The notes beneath the pieces were generated by a model. The model searched no databases. It was not told where the DNA came from and saw only the letters and a program-made list of their open reading frames with translations. DNA of 64,000 nt, from positions 1-64,000 of the forward strand of contig JAGCUN010000026.1 of assembly GCA_017962845.1 (NCBI GenBank), written 5' to 3'. Shown piece by piece: positions 25,695 to 33,207 of this stretch (position 1 is its first letter; each line of letters starts with the position of its first letter). This stretch comes from Bacteroidales bacterium (lineage in GTDB: Bacteria > Bacteroidota > Bacteroidia > Bacteroidales > WCHB1-69). A program made the position numbers and the translations under genes.

Positions 25695-27356
25695 ATGAGC
25701 TATCCATCGAAACTCTTCGCCACCTTGCTATACACCCTGCTAACGTTGGGACTGTTGGTCTGCGCCCATGTCGGTCTCACCAGCTGCCAGCACAGTCATC
25801 GCGCAAGCGGCGACAAGAGCGAATTCGCTGATATAGAAAATCTTGACGAGGAAAATCTCCCCTCCATCTTCCAAATTGGCACCTTCTATATCGGCAAAGT
25901 CAATGGTAAAGAATGCATCATTACCATCCGTAATTTCAACAAAAAGAATTTCAATGGAACACTTTATAGAATCAATGATAAAGCCCTGCTTGAACCGATA
26001 CCGATAAGTGGGAAGGTAAAGAAAAAGAAGTGTGTCATCTCCCTGCCAGACAAAAAATTATCATGGAACAAACTAAAAATCAGCGGCGATGCCAACCAAC
26101 TGCAAGGAGAGTATGACGGGGGCAGTTTTTCCTTCAAAAAATATGCACAGCCTGCTTTCAAAACTATAGAAAAGCAGAATCGTTATAAGGAAGAATGCTT
26201 TGAGATAGAGACCATTCGCGATGTTAAGTATGGAACAGCAAAAGGATATTGGGTATCGCGACCTGAGACTTCGAATGATTATGCCAAAATCATCACCTCA
26301 GGCATTGCCAAAACTCTTTCGAAGAAGGACTTTGACCTATACATGGACATTTATCTTCCGAAGGACGATACGATGAAACAGCGACCGATGGTGATGTTCA
26401 TCCACGGAGGCGGCTTTTTCATCGGCGACAAACGCGACAATCCCATCGTGCTGTGGTGCCAGCACTACGCCAAGATGGGCTACGTGGCGGTCTCCATCAA
26501 TTACCGCATGGGGTTCAAGCCGTCGAAGGCTTCCATTGAGCGGTGCGGATACAGTGCCGCGCAGGACGCGCACGCCGCCATGCGTTTTCTCATCCACAAC
26601 AAAGAGAAGTACCGCATCAACCCCAACTACTTGTTTGTGGCGGGCAGCAGCGCAGGAGGCATCACCACCCTCAACCTTGCCTTCATGCGCAACGCCAACC
26701 GTCCCGAATCGGCAGAGGGCGGATTGTTCAACGAAGATTTGGGCAGCATCGAGTCGAGCGGCAATTCACTGAAAGAGACCTTCAAGATACGCTGTATCGC
26801 CAACATGTGGGGCTCCGTTCACGACATCAACATGATCGACAACGCCAAAATCTCCATCATCTCCTTCCACGGCGATGCCGACAAAGTGGTGCCATACGGC
26901 ACGGACGTCCCCTTCAAGGACATCAAACTGAACATCAGCAATCTGTTTTTCAACAAGATGTACGGCTCAAAGTCCATCCATGAACGGGCGAAGAAACTGG
27001 GGTATCGCGAAGAACTGCACACCTTTCCAGGATGCGGACATGCACCTCACGTAGATGCCAACAACCAGCCCAACGAAAAATTCTATTTCATCCAAGAAAA
27101 GACCACCAATTTCTTCTATAAGGAATTCGGAAGTGAGGATGTCAGCATTCAATATGCCGGTGGACAGCGTTTCGCCCTCAACAATCCCAACGTGACAAGC
27201 TGCTACTGGCGCATCACCGGCGGTCTCATCTTGTCCACCAACAAGGGCAGCGTCAGAGCCGTATGGCTGCCCGATGCGCGCGAACACAAGCTCGAATGCG
27301 TGGGGAGGTTGGAAAATGGAGCTGGATTTAGTGCGATTTATGATGAAGGGATGTGA
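25695..27356 (+). CDS. Lipoprotein alpha/beta-hydrolase (carboxylesterase-like)
   Basis: A 553-residue protein starting at ATG 25695. The N-terminus has a lipobox LTSC with C31, so it is likely membrane-anchored. Residues ~50-160 form a small beta-rich domain (FQIGTFYIGKVNGKECIITIRNF). The catalytic domain follows: oxyanion-hole HGGGF at 237-241, nucleophile S319 in GSSAGG, an acid in FHGDADKVVP, and H449 in GCGHAPH. This is the carboxylesterase/lipase layout, often acting on acetylated or feruloylated sugars, but the substrate cannot be read. About 100 further residues after the histidine (FALNNPNVTSCYWRITGG...) look like an extra beta domain. It stands alone between two promoters. Confidence 0.88.
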   Translation: MSYPSKLFATLLYTLLTLGLLVCAHVGLTSCQHSHRASGDKSEFADIENLDEENLPSIFQIGTFYIGKVNGKECIITIRNFNKKNFNGTLYRINDKALLEPIPISGKVKKKKCVISLPDKKLSWNKLKISGDANQLQGEYDGGSFSFKKYAQPAFKTIEKQNRYKEECFEIETIRDVKYGTAKGYWVSRPETSNDYAKIITSGIAKTLSKKDFDLYMDIYLPKDDTMKQRPMVMFIHGGGFFIGDKRDNPIVLWCQHYAKMGYVAVSINYRMGFKPSKASIERCGYSAAQDAHAAMRFLIHNKEKYRINPNYLFVAGSSAGGITTLNLAFMRNANRPESAEGGLFNEDLGSIESSGNSLKETFKIRCIANMWGSVHDINMIDNAKISIISFHGDADKVVPYGTDVPFKDIKLNISNLFFNKMYGSKSIHERAKKLGYREELHTFPGCGHAPHVDANNQPNEKFYFIQEKTTNFFYKEFGSEDVSIQYAGGQRFALNNPNVTSCYWRITGGLILSTNKGSVRAVWLPDAREHKLECVGRLENGAGFSAIYDEGM

Positions 27357-27378
27357 GGATGGGAGTGTATGAGTATGG

Positions 27379-27546
27379 GATGAAGAGATGAAGAGATGAA
27401 AAGATGAAAAGATGAAAAGATGAAAAGATGAAGAGATGAAAAGATGAAGAGATGAAGAGATGAAAAGATGAAAAGATGAAAAGATGAAAAGATGAAGAGA
27501 TGAAAAGATGAAGAGATGAAGAGATGAAAAGATGAAAAGATGAAGA
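27379..27546 (+). repeat. Nested tandem repeat: 21 x 8 bp, 64-bp higher order
   Basis: Twenty-one uninterrupted copies of GATGAA(A/G)A. Reading only the variable base, the copies run G G A A A A, then G A G G A A A A, then G A G G A A G, so an 8-unit (64-bp) pattern repeats on top of the 8-bp one. It ends 47 bp upstream of the vWA lipoprotein start. No ORF uses it. Confidence 0.95.
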
Positions 27547-27593
27547 GATTAGGGGGATATGATTTGAAGATTCAATATTAAAAAATAACCATT

Positions 27594-28727
27594 ATGAAAA
27601 GATTTGTTTTTTTGATGTTCACCGTCTGCTTATCGGCAGCGTTTTTGATGACCTCTTGTAAGGATCCCGAACCGGAGCCCACTCCCTCACCCTACGACCA
27701 GGTGCTGACCAAAGACGGCATCTACCTTTCGATTTATGCCTTCAACAACGGCATCGTGTCGAAGATGGACTACACCCTGATCGACAACCAGTCGTCAGAC
27801 CTCATCCAGAACTGGATCCGCAACTTGCAGAACAACGAGGATGCCACCGCGCTGCTCTACACCATCGACAGCTCGTTGAACACGCTCAACCGCACGCAGT
27901 TCCCGAAAAGTCTTTCGAGCCTGCACATGGTCAACTTCACCGATGGTATCGACAATGCCTCTGTCTATTTCTCCAACAGCCAGTGGGGCACGCACTACGC
28001 CAACCGCAACGAATACCAGACTGCGTTGAAAAACCGCTTGCGCAACGGCACTTTCCATGGCCTCTCCATGTCGGCCTTCGGCGTTGGCGTACAGAGTGCG
28101 TCCATCGACCCCATCGTGTTCAACTCCACCATCCAGGACATCTCCAGCAGCGACGACAAGGCCCGCGTGCTGGCCAACTTCGCCTCTGTGAACCAGGAGT
28201 TTGAGCAGATCGCCAACAGCATCTCCTCCACCACGACGGTCACCGATGTCACCTTCTCGTTCACCTGCGGCGGTTCCGACCGCATCGCCTTCGTGTTCGA
28301 CGGGGCAGCCTCGCCGGCACTCTCCACCTGCAAAATCGAGGCGACGCTGAATGCCAACAACACTCTCAGCGACATCGAATACACCGGCCTCACCTCCTCA
28401 TCGGCAGCCACCATCACCGGACAGCACGTCAACGGCTCCATCTTCTCGTTCACCTTCAAGAACCTGAGAACCACCAACAACGAAGTACCTTCCACCTACG
28501 ACGTGCGTCTGTTCAAGGAGTCGCTGGGCTTAGGCGGCAACACCTACGCACAGGATGTGGAGTTCAACCCGCAATCACAGACCTACACGCAGACGCAGAC
28601 CAAGACCGCCGGTATCATCCTCGTGCTGGATGTCAGTAGCTCGTTGGGCAGCAACTTCGTGAATGTGCAGGAGGCCGCCTGCAACTTCGTGCAGATTCTG
28701 GCCGATTCGCAGAAGAAGAAACACTAA
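27594..28727 (+). CDS. Lipoprotein with apparently circularly permuted vWA domain
   Basis: A 377-residue protein with lipobox LMTSC (C22) and a Pro/Glu-rich linker. Residues ~42-215 read like a vWA domain without its first strand: GIYLSIYAF (strand 2), T85 in the ATALLYTID segment, HMVNFTDGID at 111-120 (strand 4 with D117), and a GLSMSAFGVGV strand 5 followed by F-SVNQEFEQIANSI (last helix). A beta domain (~225-335) follows. The missing first strand and helix, with the metal-site signature, sit at the very end: GIILVLDVSSSLG at 340-352 (D346, S348, S350), then VQEAACNFVQIL. The metal site would thus join both ends of the chain. It is preceded by the nested tandem repeat. vWA domains bind protein partners through a metal ion; the partner is unknown. 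Confidence 0.8.
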   Translation: MKRFVFLMFTVCLSAAFLMTSCKDPEPEPTPSPYDQVLTKDGIYLSIYAFNNGIVSKMDYTLIDNQSSDLIQNWIRNLQNNEDATALLYTIDSSLNTLNRTQFPKSLSSLHMVNFTDGIDNASVYFSNSQWGTHYANRNEYQTALKNRLRNGTFHGLSMSAFGVGVQSASIDPIVFNSTIQDISSSDDKARVLANFASVNQEFEQIANSISSTTTVTDVTFSFTCGGSDRIAFVFDGAASPALSTCKIEATLNANNTLSDIEYTGLTSSSAATITGQHVNGSIFSFTFKNLRTTNNEVPSTYDVRLFKESLGLGGNTYAQDVEFNPQSQTYTQTQTKTAGIILVLDVSSSLGSNFVNVQEAACNFVQILADSQKKKH

Positions 28728-28793
28728 TCTGCCATCAGCAGGAAATTTGAAAATAATTGGGAGGACCGGATGCGGGAATCCCAATTTTTTTTG

Positions 28794-28801
28794 TACCTTT
28801 G
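28794..28801 (+). promoter_or_regulatory. -7 box of the lysine 2,3-aminomutase gene
   Basis: TACCTTTG followed by CAG, 46 bp upstream of ATG 28848; a T-run precedes it. No clear -33. Confidence 0.6.
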
Positions 28802-28847
28802 CAGCCGTCTTAACACCAACAGAATTATTATATAAAATATTGATACA

Positions 28848-30089
28848 ATGGCAAGTAGAAGAAAAGAACTCTTTCCGAATGTTACCGATGAGCAATGGAA
28901 CGATTGGAAATGGCAAGTGCAACACAGAATTGAGAACCTCGAACAGCTGAAGCAGTATGTGGAGCTGACCCCCGAAGAGGCTGAAGGCGTGAGCAAGACC
29001 CTCCAGACCCTCCGTATGGCCATCACCCCGTACTATCTCAGCCTGATTGACCCGAACGACCCGTACTGCCCGATCCGCCGCCAAGCCATCCCGACGGCCG
29101 CCGAGGTGCATCAGTCGCCTGCCGACCTGCTGGATCCGCTCCACGAGGATGAGGACTCCCCGGTGCCGGGTCTCACCCACCGTTATCCCGACCGTGTGCT
29201 GCTGCTCATCACCGACCAGTGCTCGATGTACTGCCGTCACTGCACGCGCCGCCGTTTCGCCGGCCAGCACGACTGCCAGATGCCGCAGGAGCGCATCCAG
29301 AAAGCCATCGACTACATTGCCCGCACCCCGCAGGTTCGCGACGTGCTCCTCTCCGGCGGCGACGCCCTCATGGTCAACGACCAGGTGCTGGAGTCCATCA
29401 TCCAGCGGCTGCGCGCCATCCCGCACGTTGAAATCATCCGTCTCGGCACCCGCACGCCCGTCGTATGCCCCCAGCGTATCACCGACGACCTCTGCAACAT
29501 GCTGAAGAAATACCATCCGATCTGGGTGAACACCCACTTCAACCACCCGAACGAAATCACACCCGAAGCTACGGAAGCCTGCGCAAAACTCGCTAACGCC
29601 GGTATCCCGCTCGGAAACCAGTCGGTGCTGTTGCGCGGTGTGAACGACTGCGTGCATGTGATGAAGACCCTCGTGCAGGGCCTCGTCAAGATCCGCGTAC
29701 GTCCTTACTATATTTACCAGTGCGACCTTTCCATGGGTCTCGAACATTTCCGCACGCCCGTTTCCAAGGGTATCGAAATCATCGAGAACCTGCGCGGTCA
29801 CACCTCCGGCTATGCCGTTCCCACCTTCGTGGTGGATGCCCCTGGCGGTGGTGGCAAGACCCCGGTGATGCCCAACTACGTCATCTCACAAAGCCCCAAC
29901 AAGGTGATCTTGAGAAACTTCGAGGGCGTTATCACCACCTACACCGAGCCCACCGACTACAAAGAGGAGTGCCACTGCGAGAAATGCCAGCAGCATCCGC
30001 ACGCCGAAGGTGTCGCCTCCCTGTTGCGCGGCGAGCATCTGGCTCTCGAACCGCAGGATTTGGAACGCAAAAAGCGTCACAACAAATAG
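28848..30089 (+). CDS. kamA: Lysine 2,3-aminomutase
   Basis: A 413-residue radical-SAM and PLP enzyme that converts L-lysine to L-beta-lysine, the first step of clostridial-type lysine fermentation. CSMYCRHC (C125, C129, C132) holds the [4Fe-4S] cluster; GGDAL in the barrel binds SAM; K337 in GGGGKTPV is the PLP lysine. The C-terminal CHCEKC segment is a zinc-type cluster as in the clostridial enzyme. Length and the N-terminal helical part match true KamA rather than the shorter EpmB/YjeK, and Asp residues binding the lysine amino group are likely present. It has its own promoter and terminator. The rest of the lysine pathway is not adjacent, though a KamB-like ATPase is at 56737-57759. Confidence 0.93.
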   Translation: MASRRKELFPNVTDEQWNDWKWQVQHRIENLEQLKQYVELTPEEAEGVSKTLQTLRMAITPYYLSLIDPNDPYCPIRRQAIPTAAEVHQSPADLLDPLHEDEDSPVPGLTHRYPDRVLLLITDQCSMYCRHCTRRRFAGQHDCQMPQERIQKAIDYIARTPQVRDVLLSGGDALMVNDQVLESIIQRLRAIPHVEIIRLGTRTPVVCPQRITDDLCNMLKKYHPIWVNTHFNHPNEITPEATEACAKLANAGIPLGNQSVLLRGVNDCVHVMKTLVQGLVKIRVRPYYIYQCDLSMGLEHFRTPVSKGIEIIENLRGHTSGYAVPTFVVDAPGGGGKTPVMPNYVISQSPNKVILRNFEGVITTYTEPTDYKEECHCEKCQQHPHAEGVASLLRGEHLALEPQDLERKKRHNK

Positions 30090-30111
30090 AAAATTTCCAA
30101 ATTTCATATCC

Positions 30112-30150
30112 AATAGAGGTACAGCAATGTGCCTCTATTTTTATTTTTAT
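30112..30150 (+). terminator. Intrinsic terminator of kamA
   Basis: AATAGAGGTAC (30112-30122) pairs with GTGCCTCTATT (30129-30139), 11 bp with one wobble and a 6-nt loop, followed by TTTTTATTTTTAT. Confidence 0.88.
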
Positions 30151-30221
30151 GTTATAATAAAGTAGTATTCAGTATTTTATAAAAATTTTCAATCAACTAC
30201 TATTTCTTTCAAAAAAAGCTG

Positions 30222-30229
30222 TATTTTTG
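30222..30229 (+). promoter_or_regulatory. -7 box of tRNA-Val
   Basis: TATTTTTG followed by CG, 12 bp before the first base of the tRNA. Confidence 0.65.
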
Positions 30230-30241
30230 CGCCACTTAAAT

Positions 30242-30316
30242 GGGCCGTTAGCTCAGTTGGTTCAGAGCGCTGCTTTCACACGGCAGAGGTCACTGGTTCA
30301 AATCCAGTACGACCCA
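30242..30316 (+). tRNA. tRNA-Val (anticodon CAC)
   Basis: A 75-nt cloverleaf: acceptor 30242-30248 with 30309-30315, D stem GCTC/GAGC, anticodon stem 30270-30274 with 30282-30286, loop TTCACAC with anticodon CAC at 30277-30279 (codon GTG), 5-nt variable loop, T arm ACTGG-TTCAAAT-CCAGT, discriminator A. The acceptor has one C-A mismatch at the 4-69 pair. The 3' CCA is not encoded. It has its own promoter and terminator. Confidence 0.93.
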
Positions 30317-30321
30317 CACGA

Positions 30322-30346
30322 AGAGACCGAACAGGTCTCTTTTTTT
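30322..30346 (+). terminator. Terminator of tRNA-Val
   Basis: AGAGACC (30322-30328) pairs with GGTCTCT (30334-30340), 5-nt loop, followed by seven T. Confidence 0.88.
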
Positions 30347-30371
30347 ATAATCAGCGTCGCACTGACAAAAC

Positions 30372-30405
30372 AAAAACGGGCGCGCGGCTTCAGCCGTGCG
30401 CCCGT
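30372..30405 (-). terminator. Terminator of the rubrerythrin gene
   Basis: A 13-bp stem (30376-30388 with 30393-30405, one G-T wobble) closes a TTCA loop; on the minus strand it is followed by TTTTGTTTTG. It lies 20 bp after the rubrerythrin stop. Confidence 0.8.
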
Positions 30406-30424
30406 TTCATCATGAGGCCAGATA

Positions 30425-30979
30425 CTATTTCTTGAAATATCTGTTGTACAGACCTTCGAAGCCTTTGCCGTGGCGGGCCTCATCCTTAGCCATCTCGTGA
30501 ACGGTGTCGTGGATGGCGTCGAGGTTCTGCTCCTTGGCATTGCGGGCGATGCGCATCTTGTCTTCGCAAGCGCCGGCCTCAGCGTTCATGCGCTTCTCGA
30601 GGTTGGTCTTGGTGTCCCACACCACATCACCGAGCAGCTCGGCGAACTTGGCGGCGTGTTCGGCCTCTTCCCAAGCGTAGCGCTTGAAAGCCTCAGCAAT
30701 TTCCGGATAGCCTTCGCGGTCGGCCTGACGGCTCATCGCCAGATACATGCCCACCTCCGAACATTCGCCGTTGAAATGAGCGTTGAGGTCTTTGATCATC
30801 TCCTCGGTGGTGCCTTCCTTGGCGATTCCGATGACGTGCTCGGTCACAAAAGTAAGGGCATCATCCTCTTTCAGCTCTTTGAACTTGCTTTTCGGCACTT
30901 TGCACTGGGGGCAAAAATCGGGAGCATCGTCACCTTCGTGAACGTAACCACATACGGTACAGATAAATTTTTTCTTCAT
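30425..30979 (-). CDS. Rubrerythrin, reverse type (N-terminal rubredoxin domain)
   Basis: A 184-residue peroxide-scavenging iron protein. The rubredoxin domain is at the N-terminus (C7, C10, C23, C26; CTVCGY and CPQC), and the ferritin-like diiron domain follows with its ExxH pairs ([10 protein letters not shown], and [18 protein letters not shown] at the end). Classical rubrerythrin has the order reversed, so this is the reverse form, which reduces hydrogen peroxide using electrons passed through rubredoxin. It supports an anaerobic organism that meets oxygen. Monocistronic, with a strong terminator. Confidence 0.93.
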   Translation of the reverse strand: MKKKFICTVCGYVHEGDDAPDFCPQCKVPKSKFKELKEDDALTFVTEHVIGIAKEGTTEEMIKDLNAHFNGECSEVGMYLAMSRQADREGYPEIAEAFKRYAWEEAEHAAKFAELLGDVVWDTKTNLEKRMNAEAGACEDKMRIARNAKEQNLDAIHDTVHEMAKDEARHGKGFEGLYNRYFKK

Positions 30980-31124
30980 AATGCTTTGGTTTTTTTGGAT
31001 TAATTATTGGTTGATTCTTCGTTGAATTCGATTCAGCAAAGATACAACATTTTTTTCTTAAAACTGAATCATCACGGAGAAAAAATTTTTTTCTTAAAGG
31101 ATAGAGTGATAATGAAAAAAGTTG

Positions 31125-31132
31125 TACTTTTG
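31125..31132 (+). promoter_or_regulatory. -7 box of the SRP RNA gene
   Basis: TACTTTTG followed by CAG, 6 bp before the first paired base of the SRP RNA. Confidence 0.65.
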
Positions 31133-31137
31133 CAGTC

Positions 31138-31235
31138 GGGTAAGTCTTATACAATCTGCTCCCTTTCAACTCCCCCAGGGCAGGAATGCAGCAAGGGTAC
31201 ATTGGTTGTAGCGATGTGATGTAAGTAGCTTACCC
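31138..31235 (+). ncRNA. ffs: Signal recognition particle RNA, small bacterial type
   Basis: A segment of about 98 nt whose ends pair (GGGTAAG at 31138-31144 with CTTACCC at 31229-31235). Near the middle is the SRP domain IV signature around 31174-31197: CCCCCAGGGCAGGAATGCAG then CAAGGG, with a GGAA tetraloop closed by GCA/TGC. This part binds Ffh and FtsY, which target nascent membrane and exported proteins. It is preceded by a -7 box and followed by a T-rich stretch (TCTTTTATTTAT), and lies 20 bp upstream of the Sua5-type gene, which may share the transcript. Confidence 0.9.
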
Positions 31236-31254
31236 TCTTTTATTTATAAGCATT

Positions 31255-31875
31255 ATGTTTCTGAAAATATATCCCGAAAACCCCAACCCGCGCGAAATAC
31301 AAAAGGCGGTGGATTGTCTGATGGATGGCGGCATTATCATCTATCCTACTGACACCATCTATGGTATCGGGTGCGATATTTTCAAACCGAAAGCCATCGA
31401 ACGCATCTCCGAGATGCTGGGCGACAAGAAAAAGAAGAGCGCGATGACCTTCATCTGCCACGACCTCAGTCACCTCTCTGCCTACTGCAAACCCATCAAC
31501 AACAACATCTTCAAGGTGATGAAGCGCACACTGCCCGGTCCCTACACTTTCATTTTGGAGGCCAACAACGACGTGCCTAAGTTGCTGCAAAGCAACAAGA
31601 AAACCGTCGGCATCCGCGTGCCCGACAACTCCATCATCCGCGAGATTGTGCGGGTATTGGGCCACCCCATCCTCTCCACCTCCGTGAAAGACGACGACGA
31701 GGTCATCGAATACACCACCGACCCCGAACTGATTTACGAGCGCTATGGCGACCAGGTGGATATGTTGATCGATGGCGGCTACGGCGACAATGTGCCCTCT
31801 ACTGTGGTGGACTGCACCTCCGGCGAGATTGAGGTGGTGCGCGAGGGCAAAGGCGACATCGATTTGCTGTATTAA
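31255..31875 (+). CDS. Threonylcarbamoyl-AMP synthase (Sua5/YciO/YrdC family)
   Basis: A 206-residue protein of the family that makes threonylcarbamoyl-AMP from threonine, bicarbonate and ATP for t6A37 of tRNA. The signature is YPTDTIYGIGCDIF (31-44); the KKK-SAMTFIC segment, PGPYTFIL, VGIRVPD and LSTSVKDDDEV are the usual substrate-binding stretches. There is no C-terminal Sua5 domain, so it is of the short TsaC/YciO type, and YciO-like function cannot be excluded. It is followed 15 bp later by a flippase gene, likely in one unit downstream of the SRP RNA. Confidence 0.88.
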   Translation: MFLKIYPENPNPREIQKAVDCLMDGGIIIYPTDTIYGIGCDIFKPKAIERISEMLGDKKKKSAMTFICHDLSHLSAYCKPINNNIFKVMKRTLPGPYTFILEANNDVPKLLQSNKKTVGIRVPDNSIIREIVRVLGHPILSTSVKDDDEVIEYTTDPELIYERYGDQVDMLIDGGYGDNVPSTVVDCTSGEIEVVREGKGDIDLLY

Positions 31876-31890
31876 CCAATCTGCGAAGCC

Positions 31891-33207
31891 GTGTTCAGGA
31901 AAATCATCAACACGCTGGGAACCAAGGTGCTGGGAGCATTACTCAGCTTCATCGTCTCGGCTGTGATTTCGCAAATGGTCGGCGATGTCGGCAAGGGCGA
32001 GCAGACCCTGCTGCTCTCCACCATCGCCTTCATCCTGATCTTCTCCGACATCGTGAGCGGTGCCAGTTTGGTGTATCTCACTCCCAAGCATCCGTTCTCC
32101 AAGCTATTTGTACCCAGCTATTTATGGTCCACGCTGGTCGGACTCACCGCCGCAGCGGTCATCCCGCTGTTCTATCACAACCTGCCGCACGTCATCGCCC
32201 TGCACATCGGGTTGTTGTCGGTGCTGTCGTCGCTGAGCGCGGTCAACACCACCATTCTCATCGGGCGAGAGCGGGTGCGGGCCGCCAACTGGGTGAATCT
32301 GTGGCAGCCTGCGGCGTTGTTGGCCACCCTCTGCATCTGCTACTTCCAGTTTGAGATGCTCAACCTCAACGCCTACATCATCGCCCTGTATGTGGCGTAC
32401 GGCGGCAGCTGGCTGGCCGGACTTTTCCTGCTGCGCAACGAGTTCCGTGGCTTTCGCGTCCATGCGTGGCACGAGTACCGCGAGGTGCTGCGCGACCTGT
32501 TCCGCTTCGGCCTGCTGAACCAGAGCAGCCACTTTGTGCAGTTTTTCAATCTTCGTTTAAGTTATTATTTGTTAGATACTTATGTTGACATTGGAAGTAC
32601 AGGTGTCTTTTCCAATGCGGTGTCGCTAGTGGAGGCGGTATGGATTATCAGCCGCAGCATCGCGCTGGTGCAGTACGCCCGCATCGCCAATGCCGACGAC
32701 CAGGCCTACTCGCAGCGGCTGACGCTGGAGTTGAGCAAGGTATGTCTGCTGGTGTCGGCGGCGGCTATGATCCTGTTGGCCTGTTTCCCGCCGGCTTTCT
32801 ACCGACTGCTGTTCGGCCCCGAGTTCGGCGAGGTCACCTACCTGATATGGATTCTGGCCCCCGGCGCGCTGCTCTACTGCCTCGCGCTCATCTTCGGGCA
32901 CTATTATTCCGGCATCGGCAAATACCATATTAATACCTATACGGCACTTTGCGGGGTGGTGTTCACCCTGCTCTGCGGTTTCACCCTGATTCCCGCCATC
33001 GGCATCTACGGGGCCGCCATCACCACCACCTGCGCGAATGCCGCCAATGCCATCTTCATCTCCATCTTATTCCTCAAACAGAGCCACTTACGCATATCTG
33101 ATTTCATCATCACACCACAAAATATCCGTCAATATTATATAGAACTGAAAGGGTATTGCCATTCGGCCATTCACCCTAAAACAGAAATCCCTCAAAAACA
33201 TGAATAG
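31891..33207 (+). CDS. Polysaccharide flippase-like membrane protein
   Basis: A 438-residue protein with about 12 hydrophobic segments spread over its length, beginning MFRKIINTLGTKVLGALLSFIVSAVISQMVG, the usual opening of Wzx/MATE-type O-antigen and oligosaccharide flippases that carry lipid-linked sugars across the inner membrane. The start is a GTG at 31891, 15 bp after the preceding stop. It overlaps the next gene (methyltransferase) by 8 bp, so the two are translationally linked. The rest of a sugar-polymer cluster is not adjacent; a glycosyltransferase is found about 7 kb away. Confidence 0.82.
   Translation: MFRKIINTLGTKVLGALLSFIVSAVISQMVGDVGKGEQTLLLSTIAFILIFSDIVSGASLVYLTPKHPFSKLFVPSYLWSTLVGLTAAAVIPLFYHNLPHVIALHIGLLSVLSSLSAVNTTILIGRERVRAANWVNLWQPAALLATLCICYFQFEMLNLNAYIIALYVAYGGSWLAGLFLLRNEFRGFRVHAWHEYREVLRDLFRFGLLNQSSHFVQFFNLRLSYYLLDTYVDIGSTGVFSNAVSLVEAVWIISRSIALVQYARIANADDQAYSQRLTLELSKVCLLVSAAAMILLACFPPAFYRLLFGPEFGEVTYLIWILAPGALLYCLALIFGHYYSGIGKYHINTYTALCGVVFTLLCGFTLIPAIGIYGAAITTTCANAANAIFISILFLKQSHLRISDFIITPQNIRQYYIELKGYCHSAIHPKTEIPQKHE

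Noticed and set aside
27379..27546. Coding repeat (heptapeptide or octapeptide array)
   Set aside because: The 8-bp unit is not a multiple of three and no long frame runs through it, so it is not a protein repeat.
28575..29801. Minus-strand ORF of 408 codons
   Set aside because: It spans the kamA coding region and promoter in antisense; kamA motifs are perfect on the other strand.
31082..31140. Short ORFs across the SRP RNA region
   Set aside because: The region is explained by a -7 box and a structured RNA with the SRP signature.
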